Shown: in pieces, positions 61,724 through 64,000 of the stretch
How the letters are laid out: each line of letters starts with the position of its first letter
How positions within the stretch are numbered: the stretch's first letter is position 1
Assembly (NCBI RefSeq): GCF_014174395.1
Contig: NZ_JABEQD010000003.1
Coordinates: 434,001-498,000 of the forward strand
Length of the DNA: 64,000 bases
Direction of reading: 5' to 3'
From: Gluconacetobacter aggeris
GTDB lineage: Bacteria > Pseudomonadota > Alphaproteobacteria > Acetobacterales > Acetobacteraceae
Program-made: the position numbers and the translations under genes
Notes under the pieces: model-generated
Told to the model about the DNA's origin: nothing
Seen by the model: the letters and a program-made list of their open reading frames with translations, nothing else
Database searches by the model: none

Positions 61724-62404
61724 CTATGCCGCTATTTTCTTCGCTGCGTGCCAGGCCAGGCGCCGGGTCGCCGTTGCCGCGTGCTCGGGGTCCAGTTCCA
61801 TCCCCAGCCAGTCACGCCCGAGATGCTGCGCCGCCACCAGCGATGAACCCGAACCGGCGAACGGGTCCAGAACCAGCCCACCCACCGGGCAGAAGGTTTC
61901 CACCAGGGGAAGGAGTGAAGCCACCGGCTTTTGCGTCGGATGCAGCTTGTTGCCGCTATAGGGCATGTCGATTACGTCCGGGATGGGCTTTGCAGGCGGT
62001 GTGACGTTGCCCTTGGCCAGCAGATAGGCGCTTTCGTGTTCATACCGGAGAAACCGGGAAGATGACGAATAAGACTTGCGAAAGACAATATGCCCGACCA
62101 TGCGGAACCCGGCTGCTTTCCAGGCATCGGCGAAGAGGTCGATACGGTTCCAGCCATAGAACGAAACGGCAAAGCCGCCCCATTTCAGGACACGATGCAT
62201 CTGGTTGAAGGCCGGCCGAAGCCAGCGCACATTGTCGTCGTTGCGCACTTTCCGCCCGTCCCTGCCCTGATAGTTCACCAGGTAAGGCGGATCGGTCAGG
62301 ATGAAATCCACCGCATTGCGGGATAGTGCGCGCATGAGCTGCACGCTGTCGCCATTGAGGATGGTGTTGCGGAAATCGGTCGCCGTGGTGGTGTTGCCGG
62401 TCAT
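61724..62404 (-). CDS. DNA methyltransferase (N4/N6, DPPY type)
   Basis: 226 residues. Catalytic DPPYLVNYQG near 38 and the SAM-binding FAGSGSSLVAAQHLGRDWLG near 190 give the order DPPY then FxGxG, the beta-class (CcrM/HinfI-like) arrangement. No restriction gene is adjacent, so it is an orphan methyltransferase, common on conjugative elements for protection from host restriction. Confidence 0.88.
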   Translation of the reverse strand: MTGNTTTATDFRNTILNGDSVQLMRALSRNAVDFILTDPPYLVNYQGRDGRKVRNDDNVRWLRPAFNQMHRVLKWGGFAVSFYGWNRIDLFADAWKAAGFRMVGHIVFRKSYSSSSRFLRYEHESAYLLAKGNVTPPAKPIPDVIDMPYSGNKLHPTQKPVASLLPLVETFCPVGGLVLDPFAGSGSSLVAAQHLGRDWLGMELDPEHAATATRRLAWHAAKKIAA

Positions 62405-62421
62405 GGTCTTTGCCCTTTGTT

Positions 62422-62458
62422 CCGCGAGGAACAGCCCCCGCTGTTCCTCTGCCTCGCG
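62422..62458. repeat. imperfect long inverted repeat
   Basis: CCGCGAGG...CCTCGCGG enclosing GGAACAG-CCCCCG-CTGTTCC. The outer and inner arms overlap by two bases. It lies just upstream of the methyltransferase start and may be an operator or mRNA hairpin. Confidence 0.5.
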
Positions 62459-62560
62459 GCGAGCAGCGGGGTAGCAACGGCAAGGGCGACCGATAGGGAG
62501 GGGTATCGCCCGGTCTGCACGGAGCGCAGCGCAGGAAGATCGGGGACACCCAATCGGACG

Positions 62561-62578
62561 GCGTCAGCGCGCTGACGC
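62561..62578. repeat. perfect 18-bp palindrome
   Basis: GCGTCAGCGCGCTGACGC, fully symmetric with no spacer, 29 bases beyond the stop of the DUF2726 gene and upstream of the methyltransferase. A likely protein-binding site. Confidence 0.6.
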
Positions 62579-62607
62579 GAACCCTTGCCGGCGCGAGGGC
62601 GGAGCCA

Positions 62608-63333
62608 TTAGCCTGTTTTTACCTTGAGAGCCGCCCCGGCGGCCTCGGAAATGGCAGCCATGATTTGCGCCCTGGCCATCTTTTCGGGGATTTCGAGCAG
62701 CGGAATACCGGCCTTCTGCAAGGCCAGACGCTTCACCGCCATGCGGTCATCCGCATCGCCGGACAGATCATGGCCTGTGCCATGATATTCGATCACCAGA
62801 ACTGGCAGTCCATAGCGATCAATCAGCAGGAAATCGACACGCTTGCCGCTATAGGAGCTGAAAGCCTGCTTCTGGCGCGGATCTTCCGGGTCGTAAGTCG
62901 TTCTGATGAACCCACCCATCGAAACCTCGAAGGCGAAACGCCAGTCGGGCTGATACGTCCCGATCCACTCGTCGAGCGCGTAGAGCACCTGCACAGCCTC
63001 CTTATTGACGGGACGGACGGCCCGCAGAGTGCACTGACTGATGAAGTGTAACTGGTTTTTCGTGTTGGACAGGTCGTTGTCCTGAAAATATTGCCGCCGA
63101 CGCTCTGCATCCTTCTTCTGGTCAGCGGCCTGTGTTTCCAATGTGGAAATCCGGCGGCGTAACGACGAAAGTTCTGTATCGCGCCCAGCGATCTGACGAT
63201 CCAGACTTTGAAGTCGGGCATTCCTCTCGGCAATCTGCTGCCCTGCCTGCGCCAGATCGGCTGTCGCACGACGCCCCCGGATATAGAATCCAATGGCATA
63301 TCCAATCGCCAGAAGAATGATCACCTTTTCCAC
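62608..63333 (-). CDS. DUF2726 domain protein
   Basis: 241 residues: N-terminal membrane helix (VIILLAIGYAIGFYI), a coiled coil (about 25-80), then a DUF2726-type nuclease-like fold with GKRVDFLLIDRYGLPVLVIE and YHGTGH, where D...E residues resemble a PD-(D/E)xK site. Membrane-anchored; role unknown, possibly DNA processing or defence on the element. Confidence 0.75.
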   Translation of the reverse strand: MEKVIILLAIGYAIGFYIRGRRATADLAQAGQQIAERNARLQSLDRQIAGRDTELSSLRRRISTLETQAADQKKDAERRRQYFQDNDLSNTKNQLHFISQCTLRAVRPVNKEAVQVLYALDEWIGTYQPDWRFAFEVSMGGFIRTTYDPEDPRQKQAFSSYSGKRVDFLLIDRYGLPVLVIEYHGTGHDLSGDADDRMAVKRLALQKAGIPLLEIPEKMARAQIMAAISEAAGAALKVKTG

Positions 63334-63461
63334 GACCGATAAACCTCCCTTTTCTGCGCGATTACCGCCGATTACCGCATGGACCGGCCCATGGTCTTCT
63401 CAAATCCCCTTGTCCTGTCCTTCATCGGTCCTGTCGCCCCATAACCCGGGAGGTGGACAGG

Positions 63462-63671
63462 ATGGCACGCAGACCCGACAGGATCAGGATCGAGGTGTTC
63501 GGCCCCGCCAGTGAGGCGGAAACGGCCGAACATGCGGTTAGCCCCTCCAATGAGGCCATCCTTTCCCTCGCCCGCCTGATCGGCCGTCAAATGGCCCGCG
63601 AGCAGTTCGAGCGTGCCCGCGCGCTGGAGCGGAAACAGGCTCGACAGAACCGATCCGGTCCTATGCGGTAG
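63462..63671 (+). CDS. small hypothetical protein
   Basis: 69 residues from ATG 63462, preceded by a good ribosome site (GGGAGGTGGACAGG). Arg/Glu-rich with SNEAILSLARLIGRQMAREQ and a basic tail. Small proteins like this accompany backbone genes of such elements. No function recognised. Confidence 0.6.
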   Translation: MARRPDRIRIEVFGPASEAETAEHAVSPSNEAILSLARLIGRQMAREQFERARALERKQARQNRSGPMR

Positions 63672-63738
63672 CCTCCCCTTCCCGGCTGTATTCCCCCGGC
63701 GAAAGACCACTCGCTGGGCAGTCGTGTATTTTTCTTGT

Positions 63739-63751
63739 GACCATTATGGTC
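63739..63751. promoter_or_regulatory. toxin-antitoxin operator
   Basis: GACCATTATGGTC, perfect 6-bp arms around one base, 20 bases before the higB ATG, followed by ATATAAGG. Typical position for HigA autorepression. Confidence 0.6.
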
Positions 63752-63771
63752 CCGTGATATAAGGTCAGTCA

Positions 63772-64000
63772 ATGAGGATCATCGCCCGTCGCACGCTGAG
63801 AGAGTTCGTCGACAGTCTGACGGGCCAGAAGGACCAGCCGGCCGTCAAGGCGGCGCTGGACGCCTGGTTCGCCGAAGTCGGCAGGGCGGAGTGGACGAGC
63901 ACTGCCGATGTGAAGCGGCTCTACGCCACGGCCAGCATCGTCAGCGCCGAGCGGATCGTCTTCAACATCAAGGGCAACGCCTATCGCCTGGTCGTGGCGG
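63772..64000 (+). CDS. higB: HigB-family mRNA interferase toxin (partial, runs off the window)
   Basis: At least 76 residues from ATG 63772: MRIIARRTLREFVDSLTGQ, then ADVKRLYATASIVSAERIVF and NIKGNAYRLVV, the HigB pattern. HigB cuts ribosome-bound mRNA; a higA antitoxin gene should follow just past the right edge. The palindromic site upstream is consistent with autoregulation. Confidence 0.82.
   Translation, partial: MRIIARRTLREFVDSLTGQKDQPAVKAALDAWFAEVGRAEWTSTADVKRLYATASIVSAERIVFNIKGNAYRLVVA

Noticed and set aside
1-64000. CRISPR arrays and complete tRNA or rRNA genes
   Set aside because: No regularly spaced repeats with unique spacers and no full cloverleaf sequence seen; only tRNA 3'-end-like pieces are present.

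Overview
The window is GC-rich DNA from an alphaproteobacterium. The gene families (P-type trb conjugation cluster with DUF736/DUF2840/DUF2285 partners, LysR-rich cargo, alphaproteobacterial IS and recombinase families) suit an acetic acid bacterium (Acetobacteraceae) best, but the genus is an inference. Most of the window is accessory DNA: a defence island on the left and an integrated conjugative element, or plasmid backbone carrying cargo, on the right.

Layout. 1-2.5 kb: an MFS transporter and an acyl-CoA-dehydrogenase-like flavoprotein. 2.5-6.5 kb: an IS3-family element whose transposase gene is split by a 2.65 kb serine-recombinase element; both are decayed. 6.6-27.1 kb: a stacked defence island. 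Short direct repeats matching the 3' end of initiator tRNA (6631, 14986, 22740, plus diverged copies at 14844 and 22601) separate it into modules. Module A has an ApeA-like HEPN protein, a LysE exporter with a clipped racemase gene, and a 1317-residue SF1 helicase with a PLD nuclease domain (Mokosh type II-like). Module B has ParDE, a five-gene nucleobase-enzyme operon (OGG-like glycosylase, Gly-rich small protein, PfkB-deoxyribosyltransferase fusion, QueC-like synthase, nitroreductase), a divergent HTH gene with a Shedu-like nuclease gene broken by two TGA codons, and a HEPN-like protein. Module C is a CBASS locus: HTH and Zn-peptidase genes (CapH/CapP-like) divergent from CD-NTase, E2-like protein and patatin phospholipase.

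28.6-52 kb: a conjugation backbone on the minus strand: trbB-C-D-E-J-L-F-G-I plus DUF2274, a ribbon-helix-helix gene, the VirD4/TraG coupling protein, relaxase, lytic transglycosylase, DUF736, TraF peptidase, DUF2840, replication initiator and an AlpA-like HTH. Cargo sits inside the backbone at 41.6-46.2 kb (isochorismatase, MFS, two LysR, DJ-1/PfpI) and 52.2-60.5 kb (PdxA operon with a truncated cupin gene, three LysR, DUF4238, MFS, alpha/beta hydrolase). 60.6-64 kb returns to backbone-type genes (DUF6499/DUF2285, DNA methyltransferase, DUF2726) and ends inside a HigB toxin gene.

The best candidate for an undescribed system is the 15.9-21.2 kb operon. It has the QueC and OGG enzymes known from type IV CBASS, but no CD-NTase beside it. 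It carries instead a kinase-deoxyribosyltransferase fusion, a nitroreductase and a small protein with a poly-glycine N-terminus that could be a conjugation substrate.
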